NCBI RefSeq assembly: GCF_001949145.1
Contig: NW_019091415.1
Coordinates: 1,361,091-1,425,090, forward strand
From: Acanthaster planci
Lineage: Eukaryota; Echinodermata; Asteroidea; Valvatida; Acanthasteridae
Direction of reading: 5' to 3'
DNA length: 64,000 bases
A program made the translations under genes and the position numbers. Positions 35,061 through 45,070 of this stretch are shown in pieces. Under the pieces are notes generated by a model. The model did not search any database. It saw nothing but the letters and a program-made list of their open reading frames with translations, and had not been told where the DNA came from. Positions within the stretch are counted from its first letter, which is position 1; each line of letters begins with the position of its first letter.

Positions 35061-35419
35061 TGGTACATTCTTCGCCTTCCACGCCAGCAACCAAGAGCTT
35101 GTCCCAATACAAACTCGATTACGTGGGTGTTTCCCCAAGAATATTTTGTCTTGCAGTTTCTACCCATCTTCTAAAAATCCAGACTTATTTTCTTCATTGT
35201 CTCTTAAAAGGGTCCTGTAACTGACACTTGCCCTGTTGGGTTGAAATGAATGGGAGATTTTGAGACGCTTGGTGGTGGCAGACACAACAGCTCTTTTGGG
35301 TTGAAGTGGGCATGTGCGTGCAGTTCTAGCATGCGTGTCAGTTCTGAGCAGACGCACAACCGCGAAAAAGGACCGGTCTGTCTGCCGCAACAATTTGTCT
35401 CAAAGTCACCCATTGAGAT

Positions 35420-35860
35420 AATTTAATATAAGAAAAAAGAAGTCAAAATGTATAAAAAAAAGAGTAAGAAATAAAAATATAAAAGAATAAAATGAAAAAA
35501 GACAAAAAAAATCGATAAAAAGAAACGTACGAAAAACAAAATATAGCAAAATTAAAGAAACAACATAAAGTCCACTAAAGTAAAGTAAAAACAAAAATGC
35601 AAAATGAGATATCAAACAAAAACATGATATGAAATGAATACAAAATAAAATAAATACAAATTCCACAAACCCCGTCACACCAACAACACCCCACCCCACC
35701 AAAACCAACCTAACAAACAAAAAGAAACAATATCAAAACGAAACAAAACACAAAAAACAACAAAAGAAAAAAACAAACCCCCAAACAGAACAAAACACGA
35801 AAACGGACGACAATACAAAACATAAAAGAAAACACAACAAAACAAAATTTGAACCAAAAC
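35420..35860. repeat. A-rich, strand-asymmetric low-complexity tract
   Basis: About 440 bp made mostly of A with short C and G interruptions (AAAAC and AAACAAA words); T is rare on the plus strand. Long minus-strand frames here are composition artefacts. Confidence 0.8.
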
Positions 35861-35939
35861 AAAATGAATCCCCGTTAGCATAATCATTATTGGTACTAAC
35901 AGCAGTATCAGCAATGGTTTGTGCACCACTCGACAAATC

Positions 35940-36097
35940 CCGGGGCCCCACAGGTGCCCCCACTAGAAAAAAAAATGAATGGTTACTGAACATGGTTAAC
36001 AAAAGCTTCCCCCCCCAAAAAAAAAACCATTGAAATCTGGTGCCCCCACCCATAAGATGTTGGTGCCCCTTCAGTACTAAATCCTACCTACGCCACT
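35940..36097 (-). mobile_element. Possible hAT-type element end
   Basis: Reading the minus strand from 36097 gives CAGTGGCGTAGGTAGGATTT, the common hAT-type terminal word CAGTGGCGTA, followed by GGTGCCCC-rich text repeated inside (35953 and 36030). A partner end was not found, so the element is truncated or the match is chance. Confidence 0.4.
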
Positions 36098-36401
36098 GCT
36101 GTGGCCCAAACAAATTTGTGACAACAGGCATGTCCTTTATAGTAAAGATTGCGGTAACACCATGTATTTATCTCTTCTTTGAGTATGTGTGGTTCTGAGA
36201 AGAACTGGGGAATAACTCGACGTTTCGAACAGTGTACTTTGTCCGTCTTCAGGAGACTGCAGGATTCTAACTGGGAGTGGAGCTTATATGGTGTAGAGAG
36301 GGATCCAAGTGTAGGGATTAGCTCGGTGAGGCGTTAAGGCGGGGTACAGAGATGGCGGGAACAATGGATGCTGCACTGGATCCTGGGGCTGCATGCCTTG
36401 T

Positions 36402-37343
36402 NNNNNNNNNNNNNNNNNNNNNNNNNNNNNNNNNNNNNNNNNNNNNNNNNNNNNNNNNNNNNNNNNNNNNNNNNNNNNNNNNNNNNNNNNNNNNNNNNNN
36501 NNNNNNNNNNNNNNNNNNNNNNNNNNNNNNNNNNNNNNNNNNNNNNNNNNNNNNNNNNNNNNNNNNNNNNNNNNNNNNNNNNNNNNNNNNNNNNNNNNNN
36601 NNNNNNNNNNNNNNNNNNNNNNNNNNNNNNNNNNNNNNNNNNNNNNNNNNNNNNNNNNNNNNNNNNNNNNNNNNNNNNNNNNNNNNNNNNNNNNNNNNNN
36701 NNNNNNNNNNNNNNNNNNNNNNNNNNNNNNNNNNNNNNNNNNNNNNNNNNNNNNNNNNNNNNNNNNNNNNNNNNNNNNNNNNNNNNNNNNNNNNNNNNNN
36801 NNNNNNNNNNNNNNNNNNNNNNNNNNNNNNNNNNNNNNNNNNNNNNNNNNNNNNNNNNNNNNNNNNNNNNNNNNNNNNNNNNNNNNNNNNNNNNNNNNNN
36901 NNNNNNNNNNNNNNNNNNNNNNNNNNNNNNNNNNNNNNNNNNNNNNNNNNNNNNNNNNNNNNNNNNNNNNNNNNNNNNNNNNNNNNNNNNNNNNNNNNNN
37001 NNNNNNNNNNNNNNNNNNNNNNNNNNNNNNNNNNNNNNNNNNNNNNNNNNNNNNNNNNNNNNNNNNNNNNNNNNNNNNNNNNNNNNNNNNNNNNNNNNNN
37101 NNNNNNNNNNNNNNNNNNNNNNNNNNNNNNNNNNNNNNNNNNNNNNNNNNNNNNNNNNNNNNNNNNNNNNNNNNNNNNNNNNNNNNNNNNNNNNNNNNNN
37201 NNNNNNNNNNNNNNNNNNNNNNNNNNNNNNNNNNNNNNNNNNNNNNNNNNNNNNNNNNNNNNNNNNNNNNNNNNNNNNNNNNNNNNNNNNNNNNNNNNNN
37301 NNNNNNNNNNNNNNNNNNNNNNNNNNNNNNNNNNNNNNNNNNN
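36402..37343. other. Assembly gap (N run)
   Basis: 942 undetermined bases; reading frames spanning it are not real. Confidence 0.99.
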
Positions 37344-37539
37344 CTGGTGATAAGTTCAGCTTGGCTTCCACACAAGACTAGGCATGTCCTTCCCACACAA
37401 GAACATTCACAAAACCCCTGCAAATCATGTTCTAATCAGTAAAAAAGTATTGGTCTTCATTCGGGGACTCAAGACAAATGACAGGCAATAATGTTGCTGG
37501 TCTCCCTCTCTCTCTCTCTTACGACAAAGTGTCAATCCT

Positions 37540-37692
37540 GTTCATATGTTACAGCCAGCTGACTGTTGATGGGCCACGTCTTGTTAGGTCAATGTCATCA
37601 GGTGGCTTGAGGATGGGGCAGTCACTCATAATGTGTTGGGTTGACGGTAATGGCTAGTTGCATATGCAGGATGCTGTTTCCTGTAGGCTTGG
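37540..37692 (-). pseudogene. LINE C-terminal cysteine-histidine tail
   Basis: The minus strand reads 'SCICN', then 'PLPSTQHIMSDCPILKPPDD'. The pattern C-x-C ... H-I-x-x-x-C-P is the common tail of LINE ORF2 proteins (degenerate CCHC). Only this end remains, next to the assembly gap. Confidence 0.5.
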
Positions 37693-37699
37693 CTCAGAC

Positions 37700-37972
37700 T
37701 CAGACCCAGATCCTTGTTAGCTCGGCATGGCTCGGACTTGGATTAGATGGACTTGACTCCATCGCTGCCTGTAAGACATCACTGAGATAACAATAGGTAA
37801 TTGTCGATGGGGATTTCCAGCATGCCGCCTTACAAGTTCCAGTGACTGGAATACCCTTAAAGTAGGCCCAGGAGGAGACAGCCGAAATGTCATGGGGAGC
37901 GTGGGTGGTCTTCTTTGTGCTGTATGGTAGCCAATTGACGTGTCTGTGTGGGAGGGGGGAAATTAGAGGCAT
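37700..37972 (-). pseudogene. DIRS tyrosine-recombinase C-terminal fragment
   Basis: The open minus-strand frame has 'HDISAVSSWAYFKGIPVTG', then 'CKAACWKSPSTITYCYLSDV'. This is the end of the DIRS-type tyrosine recombinase with the conserved W-K-S-P and the terminal Y-L-x-D-V that holds the nucleophilic tyrosine. The same box, more decayed, occurs at about 53270-53330. Only this piece remains; the rest of the element is absent or in the gap. Confidence 0.75.
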
Positions 37973-38064
37973 ACATCGTGGATGCTCTTGTACATGTAGT
38001 AATATTTTCGAGTTTAGGAAATCATCCGTATAAACTAGATATTTTCGTGAAGAACAACATCAGA

Positions 38065-38295
38065 ATGTCTACCAGAAATCGTATGCGATCAGAAACGCCT
38101 CCATTAGTCCAACCAACTGAAGCAAACCATCGTCGTGTTTCGCAATTAAATCACTTGGCCGCACAAGTATCGGAGTTGCAGCTTTGTAAACTTACGGCAA
38201 ATCTCGTGAAGGAGCACAACCACGAGGGTGCAAGACTTGGGCGTGAACCGTGGGAAGAACTCCTAAAAACTCTTGGTTCCACAGCCACTGATTAA
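38065..38295 (+). CDS. Hypothetical 76-residue ORF
   Basis: It starts at ATG 38065 ('MSTRNRMRSETPPLVQPTEA') and ends 'EELLKTLGSTATD'. The frame is open back to 37948 without an earlier ATG in good context. The sequence is polar with a heptad-like stretch 'QLNHLAAQVSELQLCKLTAN', so a short coiled coil is possible. No family is recognised; it could be a retroelement gag fragment or a lone exon (a CAG precedes the ATG region). Confidence 0.3.
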   Translation: MSTRNRMRSETPPLVQPTEANHRRVSQLNHLAAQVSELQLCKLTANLVKEHNHEGARLGREPWEELLKTLGSTATD

Positions 38296-38299
38296 TACT

Positions 38300-39040
38300 G
38301 GTGTTGAGAAGAGAACAAATATAATCCTTGCTCACAATGTTTCAACGCGCTAATACAGTGGAAACGTTCGTCATTATAAAAATGCTACGATCAAAAGACT
38401 GATGTGGGATGTCAACAATGTAACATTACTTACAGCACATATGAATTTCTGTGTCCGGGGTAATTCGGTGATAAATAAACGACAAAAGTATTATAGGTGA
38501 TATGAAAAAAGACTTGTAAATGTAGCGTTGGCATCAGTACGACTGAAACGTGTTTTTTTATTAATCAATCGATCTATTTTTATGGTTGATGTCACGATTT
38601 ATATTAAAAAATGATGTCACTTTTCGTTGATATTGCGCAAATACCCTCCTCCCCCACCCTTCAAAAATGGGATAACAGCTGTGTCGGGTTATAAAGGATA
38701 ATTACAATACCGTAGCGTACGGATACAAGCCTTCATAAAAAGAACAGCATAGCTATCCCCGTCACATTTGATCAAATGGCACCATGGCGAACACACATTT
38801 CCCGAGCTGTAAATATTCTCCTCCGTTAATTCGATTTACATGTGTATAATGTTAATCATACTTCTCATACTGGTTACTTTCTCGTCTATATTTGAAATAT
38901 CGAGTCTCTTGGTAAGCGATCTGTTTCATTCCTTGATTTCGATTGACTTGTATTTCACGCTGTAAAAAATGTCAGCGTTATTTTTTTTATGAAGAAACTG
39001 GTTGTGACATCATTATGTGAAGCTATAAATTGCGGCGCGT
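38300..39040. other. AT-rich DNA, no gene recognised
   Basis: No coding similarity. TATAAATTG at about 39024-39032 lies 330 bp upstream of the ATPase remnant (about 50 bp if the SINE is subtracted) and could have been its promoter; this is a guess from position only. Confidence 0.35.
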
Positions 39041-39055
39041 TTAACCAGCGGAGTC

Positions 39056-39336
39056 GGGGGGAGCGGGTTAACGTAGCGGTTCTTTCGTCACTTTGCACCA
39101 CGAGGCCCGGGTTCGAGTCCCGGCTTGGCCCAGGCTTTAAGTGCATCTGGATTCCAGTCCATACTCGCTCTCGCAGGTTTTCCCCGGGTACTCCAGTTTC
39201 CTCCTGCCTCTAAAACTGGACCTTCTCCCTAACTCCGTGATATGATGATGATTAATAAAGTGTATGAATAAACGCACAATTATTGGCGAAAACAGCCCGA
39301 GTTGCTGAAAGCGCCATTAAAACAAAACAATAACAA
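39056..39336 (+). mobile_element. tRNA-derived SINE, copy 2
   Basis: The head GGGGGGAGCGGGTTAACG contains an A-box-like TAACGTAGCGG (39069-39079), and the B box GGTTCGAGTCC at 39110-39120 is perfect. The body matches SINE copy 1 through TACTCCAGTTTCCTCCTGCC to a tail ending AACAATAACAA. It is bounded by a 10-bp target duplication CAGCGGAGTC (39046-39055 and 39337-39346). It landed just upstream of the Polinton ATPase remnant, so it is younger than the Polinton. Confidence 0.92.
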
Positions 39337-39361
39337 CAGCGGAGTCACTTTTCCCCCATGG

Positions 39362-39994
39362 TACGGAACTACAGCACCCTGCCACGTTTTGCATAGCGTG
39401 GCCAACGGGTTGCAGTAAGATTCAGTGGGTCAGTAATTTAATACAACACCGTCACGATGTATTTCTGGACGCACCTGAGAGATTATGTGGTGTTATGGTC
39501 AGTATCGGCCAGCTTACGAGGAACTGTCTTGCGATCTACCAGCTGTTTAGTTTGTGGAGGGGGTGCCGGAGGATTGGTCAGAGGCCATCGACACGACGCA
39601 GCCAAATCTAGTGGTGTTGGACGATTTGCTGCAGGAGTGCGGTAAAGATCCCTAAGTGACTAAACTGTTTACCCGAGGATCGCACCACCACAACCTGTTG
39701 GTGATCAACATCGTGCAGAATTTGTTTCATCGGTCGAGAGAGAGCATAACTATCAGTCTGAACCGTCGTTACATCGTCCTGTTCAAAAACCCCAGAGACC
39801 GATTCCAGATTGTTCACCTAGCCAAGCAGATGTACCTGGGACAGACCAAGTTCATGGTTGAGGCTTACGCCCATGCCACCAACCAGCCTTATTCCTACCT
39901 GTTCATCAAATTGAAACCGAACTGTCCCGAAGAATACCGACTCTGAGCCAACATCTTCCCGGAAGAAACGGCATTCGCCTACGTCCACAAATAG
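39362..39994 (+). pseudogene. Polinton DNA-packaging ATPase
   Basis: FtsK/HerA-type packaging ATPase. The Walker A region at 39399-39422 reads 'WPTGCSKI', where the family has G-P-T-G-x-G-K-T, so the P-loop Gly and Thr are lost. After a frameshift near 39485 come 'MWCYGQYRPAYEEL' and the Walker B 'LVVLDDLLQECGKDP' (39605-39652), then past a TAA at 39653 'LFTRGSHHHNLLV' with the sensor-like 'VINIVQNLFHRS' and 'YIVLFKNPRDRFQIVHLAKQ'. Further stops at 39548 and 39944. The N-terminus is cut close to the SINE. About 210 residues, slightly short of typical members. Confidence 0.88.
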
Positions 39995-40039
39995 TTTTAC
40001 GTCATCGGTATCAATTGTCAGCATGACAATAATGCTCAC

Positions 40040-40340
40040 ACACTGCACATTCTCAGCAGATGTTCAAACAAGAGACGAAAGGACATTGTAAAGCATGTCG
40101 GTAAGGAACTCGTCACTTGTTTGGGCGAATGTGCGCTGAAGGTTTTAAAAGGGCGCGCGCCCCTCACACCGAGTCCAAAGAAACATACTGTCGCGACACA
40201 AGACAAATCTGCGAGCTCTGGCTGACAAGAAGTCTTCTCACGCCAAACGTAAACAGCTGCTGGTTCAGAAGGGAGGATTTCTGGGACCCTTACTGGCTCC
40301 AATCTTGAGTACGTTCTGCGGATTACTGTTTTCCAAGTAA
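40040..40340 (+). pseudogene. Small basic conserved Polinton protein
   Basis: 'KRRKDIVKHVGKELVTCLGE' (40068-40127) and 'CALKVLKGRAPLTP' (to about 40170), then, after a frameshift near 40190, 'HKTNLRALADKKSSHAKRKQ' and 'LLVQKGGFLGPLLAPIL' to a TAA at 40338. A lysine-rich protein ending in 'QKGGFL..LL.P.L' recurs between ATPase and capsid genes of animal Polintons as I know them; its function is unknown. The hydrophobic glycine-rich end recalls small core or membrane-active capsid proteins, which is speculation. Confidence 0.65.
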
Positions 40341-41111
40341 TGAAACACACCCGAAAAATCATGATCAGCAACCCCACGGACAGCGTTACCAGAGCCACAC
40401 AGAATGTTCTTCTCTCGCGTAACCCCACGCAGAGTAAACTACCGAGTCTGGAGCAGGACATGAAAGACATCTTGGTCAGAACGGATCTTCCCGACGACGC
40501 TAAACTCTCCCTGTACCGGCAAGCATTGCAACAGTATCTTCAATATGATCACGCTCGTAAATCCGAACCCATGTCTGTTACGATGTCTACACCAGAGCAG
40601 GGTTCTATGTCAGGCGGTGAAGCACCATTGGACGGCACAACGGACGGCCACCCCGAAACGTTGACCGAGAAGGACGACTTCACACCACAAATTCTCTAGA
40701 GTGTCCCTATCAAAACGCTACAGCGCAAAGCGAAGCTGCTCATCAATCAGCTAAAGCATAATGACGTCATGACTTGGAACAAAAAGGGTGAACTTGTTTA
40801 TGAAGGAAATGCTGCCAAGGGTTCAAATATTGATCTTTTGAGTGACGCTTTAAAGAGTAAAAAGGGTTTCTCTCCTTCTGGATTTCAATATTTTATGCGT
40901 GGATTGGCCAAATGTTACTCGCCCGAGAGTATTATTGGGAACGAAGCACGACGTAACGTCGACAGAAAGCACAAACAAAACGGGGTCGGATGAAAAAAGA
41001 TTGCTTCGCGACATTCCTACGTCCCCCACACCGATTCCTTCTCGAAGGCGCCTTAGGTCTGCGTCCACTCCGTTAAAAGCCAAGAAAAAGCTTCAGTGGG
41101 AAACATTGTAA
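40340..41111 (+). pseudogene. Conserved Polinton protein of unknown function
   Basis: The ATG at 40340 overlaps the preceding stop (TAATG). N-terminal part: 'LEQDMKDILVRTDLPDDAKL' and 'SLYRQALQQYLQYD' (40450-40550), a helical 'L..DM..IL....L.DD.K..LY...L..YL' block. After a TAG at 40697 the frame continues with 'VPIKTLQRKAKLLINQLK', 'MTWNKKGELVYEGNAAKGSN' and 'SPSGFQYFMRGL'. A frameshift near 40970 leads to 'PIPSRRRLRSASTPLKAKKK' and 'LQWETL' at the stop. Basic C-terminus. The family is common in animal Polintons; no activity is known to me. With one stop and one frameshift it is among the better kept genes here. Confidence 0.65.
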
Positions 41112-41536
41112 GCGCTGTAGCGTATTCGATCGAACATTTAACGGATAAAGGTTTCAAAATGCACGCATGTACTCAAGTGAATGAAGCTTTTTTCCAAGGA
41201 GGGTCATAACTTTTAAAAATCAGAGGGAAATGATTGTAACCTTTTAAAACATGACTAATATGTGTCATTGAATTGTGGTTTATTCGTGTTTAATAAATGA
41301 TGTAAAGGAAAACGGGAAAACATGGATTTTTTGTTTAACTTTTTCTTTACAGGCTTGTACGAACTAACAATGACTAACTTCAACTAAACGATACATCCGA
41401 TACATAAGAGTAAACTACTGCAAACAAAACCGAGTGAATCCATTACAATCAAAAAGTAATACTACGCGACGTAACATTATTCAAACGAAGAGTTAACGAC
41501 TTAAAAAATCCTGACAACTCCATTACAAAACTAACA
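41112..41536. other. Convergent intergenic spacer of the Polinton
   Basis: AT-rich, no coding similarity. AATAAA at about 41291 could serve the plus-strand genes. Confidence 0.4.
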
Positions 41537-42070
41537 TTAAACTACGAAATGGTATTCTCTTCTCTTCGCGCAACTTTGGCGACGGATAAAATCTAAATCT
41601 AACATAGGCACGTCTACATCGTATTTCTCTTGGATAAAGTCCTGCACCAACACGTCATTCACGAGGTAGTCATCTGTAAATACGGACGCAATAGCTTGCA
41701 TGGATATATCCCTGCACCAATGCATAAGGTAAAACGGGCAGTGTTGACCGCAGACTGCCGTGGTGGAAGACTGTAAACAGGCTGTACTGAAGGTGTACTG
41801 CGTACTATTCTTGCGTAAAAACGTTTGAAAATGTTGCCCGTAGGTTTCCGGTGAAAGTTAGTAAGAGTCGAAGAATTCTGCCTTTCCGTCCCGAGTAAAA
41901 TAGACGCCCTGCCAATGCAACCCCGATTGAAGATGCTGATCGACATTCCCTCTAAAGGCACTGGGGTATTTGGTCATTGACGGTAACCTATCCAACGGGA
42001 ATACACCAAGCGCGTAACGGCAGGTCATACGGTCCCCCATGATGACCCTGCGCAGCAGGTACTTGACCGT
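41537..42070 (-). pseudogene. Polinton adenain-like cysteine protease
   Basis: Adenovirus-type maturation protease (C5/Ulp1 fold) that would process capsid proteins. Blocks: 'RYALGVFPLDRLPSMTKYP' (about 42017-41960), the catalytic His-Trp in 'SGLHWQGVYFTRDGKAEFFD' (about 41927-41868, with the acidic residue after the Y/F-F-D-S), then past an in-frame stop at 41858-41860 'LSPETYGQHFQTFL' and 'ACLQSSTTAVCGQHCPFYL' (about 41795-41735) with the nucleophile Cys in 'AVCGQHC'. The C-terminal part runs 'IASVFTDDYLVNDVLVQDFI' (to about 41630). His, Asp and Cys are all kept; the single stop in place of the Gly after DSY is the only clear defect. It directly abuts the truncated capsid gene. Confidence 0.88.
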
Positions 42071-42074
42071 AGCA

Positions 42075-42830
42075 CTCTGTCAGGTTTTGGCGTGCGCTAG
42101 AACCACGGTGGGACTGACGACCACCATTCCCTCGTTAAGAGAAGCTTCCCTAATCTTTACTTTGTAGTTAGTGTCTGGTAAAGCCGACATTAAACAGAAG
42201 CTCTTTTTGCTGCGATGAAACTTGAGCTTCAGGTTGACGCCGTTCAGTAAGAATCTGTCCTGAAACAATGTAACCGTGAAACAGTCCCACCAGATCGACG
42301 ATACGGCTCTCCCTGGTCAGCCTGTATCGTTTCTTCAGCCCTTCGTTGTAATTCTCATCCGCAGTGGGGTCGTCGCCGTCCATTTTTCCCGCCGCATCTT
42401 TGTAAAATGGAGCCGAAGTCAGCTGAGAAGTCTTGATTGGGAGAGCGTAGGTCAGCAGCGTTTCCAACAGGGCTCCGTGCGGGTACGAGTTGGAGGAAGA
42501 CGAGATGAGTCTGTCGTTGAGCGTGACATCCACTTTGGAGATCAGGGAGTGAAGCAGCAGATTTAAGGGAGCGACGGGGACATCCTTACTTAGGTCGGTG
42601 CCATTTTCATTGACCACTTTAGCCTTCACGTTGATCAGGGTGTGCGCCAAATCCAGGTAGTGCTCGGTGGAACCAGTGATGTTAAATTCTATAGAGTCCA
42701 AGTCCATGATATTGGTCAGTGCATGGGTGTACCCATTGCCCTTTCAAATGGAAGTCTGAGTGGGTGGGACGGAGAAAAGATCCAGTTCAGACTTGATGCA
42801 TTCGCACAGGTGCTTACTGATGAATGCCAG
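42075..42830 (-). pseudogene. Polinton major capsid protein, truncated
   Basis: Double jelly-roll capsid protein. Start region 'KSELDLFSVPPTQTSI' (about 42795-42747), a TGA at 42744-42746, then 'MDLDSIEFNITGSTEHYLDL' (42707-42648), 'VAPLNLLLHSLISKVDVTLN' and 'SSSNSYPHGALLETLLTY' in one open frame. A one-base shift near 42262 leads to 'FQDRFLLNGVNLKLKFHRSK' and 'VVVSPTVVLAHAKT', ending at 42080. About 250 residues are present where full-length members have roughly twice that; the second jelly roll is gone and the protease follows at once, so a deletion joins the two genes. Confidence 0.85.
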
Positions 42831-42923
42831 TGTTGTCTACGGGGTTTCAATCGAATATGTCAGGGGTCCTCTTCCTTCACTTGCTCGGAGCTTTTCTGCG
42901 CGGTGCACCGGGCGCTTTCCTTT

Positions 42924-43241
42924 TTAAATCCTTCTTCTGGGGTGGATTGCTAAGAGTCGTTGTATGGCTTTTGACGTCATGTTCAACCCAGCCTGTTGGA
43001 CCCGCGTCTTCGCTGCCGTCTTGACAGGTTGTCTGCCGAGGGCGTCCGCAGCAATACCTACTCCCGTCTTCAAGGCCTTCTTGCCTAACATTTTGGCGCC
43101 TTGCTTGATCTTCGGTAAATCGGATCTTAAAAGCCCTCCTAAAAAAATGCCGAGTCCGTATCCTTTCTGAACGGGAGCACCCCTAAAATAATGATCCTTA
43201 CCTCCTGCCTGATTTTTGTAATATCTCACGTAGTCCACCAT
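42924..43241 (-). CDS. Small glycine-rich basic Polinton protein
   Basis: An intact 105-residue frame from ATG 43241. It reads 'MVDYVRYYKNQAGG', 'YFRGAPVQKGYGLGIFLGGL', 'LRSDLPKIKQGAKMLGKKAL', then 'ADALGRQPVKTAAKTR'. The 'F.G.P.Q.GYGLG..LGGL.R..LP..K.GAK.LG..AL.TG' pattern is widespread in Polintons next to the minor capsid gene and recalls small basic core or minor capsid proteins of adenovirus-like viruses. Function not demonstrated. It begins six bases after the minor capsid stop. It is the only Polinton gene here without an obvious defect, though its short length makes survival by chance plausible. Confidence 0.7.
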   Translation of the reverse strand: MVDYVRYYKNQAGGKDHYFRGAPVQKGYGLGIFLGGLLRSDLPKIKQGAKMLGKKALKTGVGIAADALGRQPVKTAAKTRVQQAGLNMTSKAIQRLLAIHPRRRI

Positions 43242-43247
43242 GACTGC

Positions 43248-43950
43248 TCAAAACAAAGAAGGACGACTTTTGCGAAAATGAAGTGTAATGGTGAGTTTCC
43301 CGCGTTGAAATGGCACCCTCTCTTCTGTGTTGGTCCTTATATCCATCTGAATAGTCTCAAAGTGTTTTCGTTTGACGGGTACGTAATGAGGCGTGCTGAA
43401 GGTGTGAGCAATGACATCTCCCTGAGTGACACCAGACTTTGGCACAGGGATGATCCTCAGTAAAGGCGCGCTAACGTCTCCCACTAGTTGGTTTTCGGCG
43501 ATGTCAAAGTACACGTACAGACCGTAGAATGCTCCATTCACATCCACGAGTAGGTGTCCTTCCACGTTTTCGCTCACTTTCTTGTATTTTAATCCCAGCA
43601 TGCGATACAGATAGTCGTCAAAATAAATGAAGGCCCCCCACTCGGACTTCTGTCTTCACCCTCCGCGTGTACCTATCCAAGGTGATGATGATATTGCGTT
43701 GAGTCGCATCCGTCATTTCGCCATTGATGGCATCTATGATTTCCTGCACGGGGGGGATAAAACCCGTACTATATTCTAGCGTGAGTTTGCACTCGTCGGC
43801 ATTCGATGAAGGTAAACGAATTGTTGTTGTCCGTTATATTGCACCACGTGAAAGGATAATCTCAGTCACGGCAACCTCCCAGAGCCCGGTCAGATTAATT
43901 TGTTTGACCAGGTGTGTCGTGTAACTGGACAGGGTGTTGTTTGGGTAAAA
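43248..43950 (-). pseudogene. Polinton minor capsid (penton-like) protein
   Basis: The C-terminal part is a clean frame from 43601: 'ENVEGHLLVDVNGAFYGLYV', 'APLLRIIPVPKSGVTQGDVI', 'STPHYVPVKRKHFETIQMDI' and 'VPFQRGKLTITLHFRKSR'. The 'Y.P......F.TI..DI......VPF..GK...TLHFR' end is the hallmark of the single jelly-roll minor capsid protein that forms the vertices. The N-terminal half (43601-43950) survives only as shifted fragments. Members usually have about 400 residues. Confidence 0.8.
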
Positions 43951-43966
43951 TGACATAGATGAATTA

Positions 43967-44004
43967 CTGGGCAGCGATGAATTACTGGGCAGCGTGGAAG
44001 ACGA
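43967..44004. repeat. Tandem duplication of 18-19 bp
   Basis: GATGAATTACTGGGCAGC occurs twice in a row within the decayed boundary of the minor capsid and integrase genes. Confidence 0.85.
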
Positions 44005-45070
44005 TGTCATGCTGGCGTCCTTATGCCTGGAGGTCCGTCACCCAACTGTTGAACGATGAAGCATTCCCTAACCATTTAACGAAATACTCGGTCTTTCCCT
44101 TTCTCCTGAGCTTCAGGATCACTTTCTATACTCGGTTCAGCTAGTCGGTTTTGCGCACTTTTTGTAATTCCTGCTCGTAGGCCTAAAACGAACCTTGGAT
44201 GTCTTCACCGCCATAATATTTCAATGCATACACTTGTCTGGATGGTCGCCCGCTGCGCTTGGCTACGGCAAACATTTCCTTGGACCAGGATGGGAGGTAC
44301 GACTTTTCAAACGTTAGTCGCCGTTTACTGACTCGAACCTTATCCCCCACTTAAAACCGAAATGAGACGGCTCGTTTAAGCGGCGCATACAGACCTTTCC
44401 AAACTACGCTTTCATTCACGCAGTTGACTTCCGCGGGCTTCATTTCTGTGGAACGGTGACGTAAATGGTTGTAGGCCTTCACCAGTTGCTGCAAGATGTC
44501 GATGTATTTCAACGTGTTTTTCCACGTAAAGTACCGCCACATGCGAGACTTGAGAGTACGGTTGAATTTCTCCTCGACGGATGCTTTGACCTTGCTATTT
44601 GTCGTATAGAAATGACTCCTTTCCGTTCTAAGCATATCTTGGAACGGTCGGTTGGTGAATTCACTGCCTTCATCTGTGTGAGTCATCACGGGAGGTCTGC
44701 CGCTGGATTTGATGTTTGAACGGAATTTGAACGGAATGACCCAGGCGTATTTAGAAAACACATCGATCCACGTCAACAAGTATTTGTAGACTTTCTTGTA
44801 TTTGGATAAATTAGATACATCTACCATGTCTAACTGATGAATTTCGTCTCGACCCACAGCCATCATTCTATTTCTGGGATACTTCTTTCTGGCGCGCCAT
44901 GGCGGGTTTATGAACGGTGTAAGCGTCCTGCCCCCCTGAAAATCTTTTACTTGCTTTCGCGTAATCTTGTACTTTCCGTCATGCTTGGCGGCGCGATACA
45001 ATTTGTTTACGCTACTCAAACCGCTTTTGCGGTCTATGTCGTAATAGAGAGACTTTAAGTACCTTTCCAT
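44000..45070 (-). pseudogene. Polinton retroviral-type integrase with chromodomain remnant
   Basis: DDE integrase that inserts the element. The main frame 45070-44351 has 'MERYLKSLYYDIDRKSGLSS', 'EIHQLDMVDVSNLSKYKKVY' (first Asp), 'VMTHTDEGSEFTNRPFQDML' (second Asp) and 'KVKASVEEKFNRTLKSRMWR' (Glu), then 'KAYNHLRHRSTEMKPAEVN'. A TAA at 44351-44353, one base from a lysine codon, interrupts 'RF-VGDKVRVSKRRLTFEKSY'. Past it come 'VYALKYYGGEDIQGSF' and a chromodomain-like end 'RKGKTEYFVKWLGNASSFNS' (about 44115-44055) with more stops. The catalytic triad is intact. It is nearest the right end of the element, the usual place. Confidence 0.9.

Noticed and set aside
35406-36053. Minus-strand frames looking like multi-pass membrane proteins
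   Set aside because: The phenylalanine-, leucine- and valine-rich text is the complement of an A-rich low-complexity tract.
36200-36300. Penelope-like end suggested by CGACGTTTCGAAC ... CTTCAGGAGAC
   Set aside because: Only a short stretch resembles such ends, no RT or repeat partner is present, and it runs into the gap.
36284-37442. Long open frames of over 330 codons on both strands
   Set aside because: They are made almost entirely of undetermined bases in the assembly gap.
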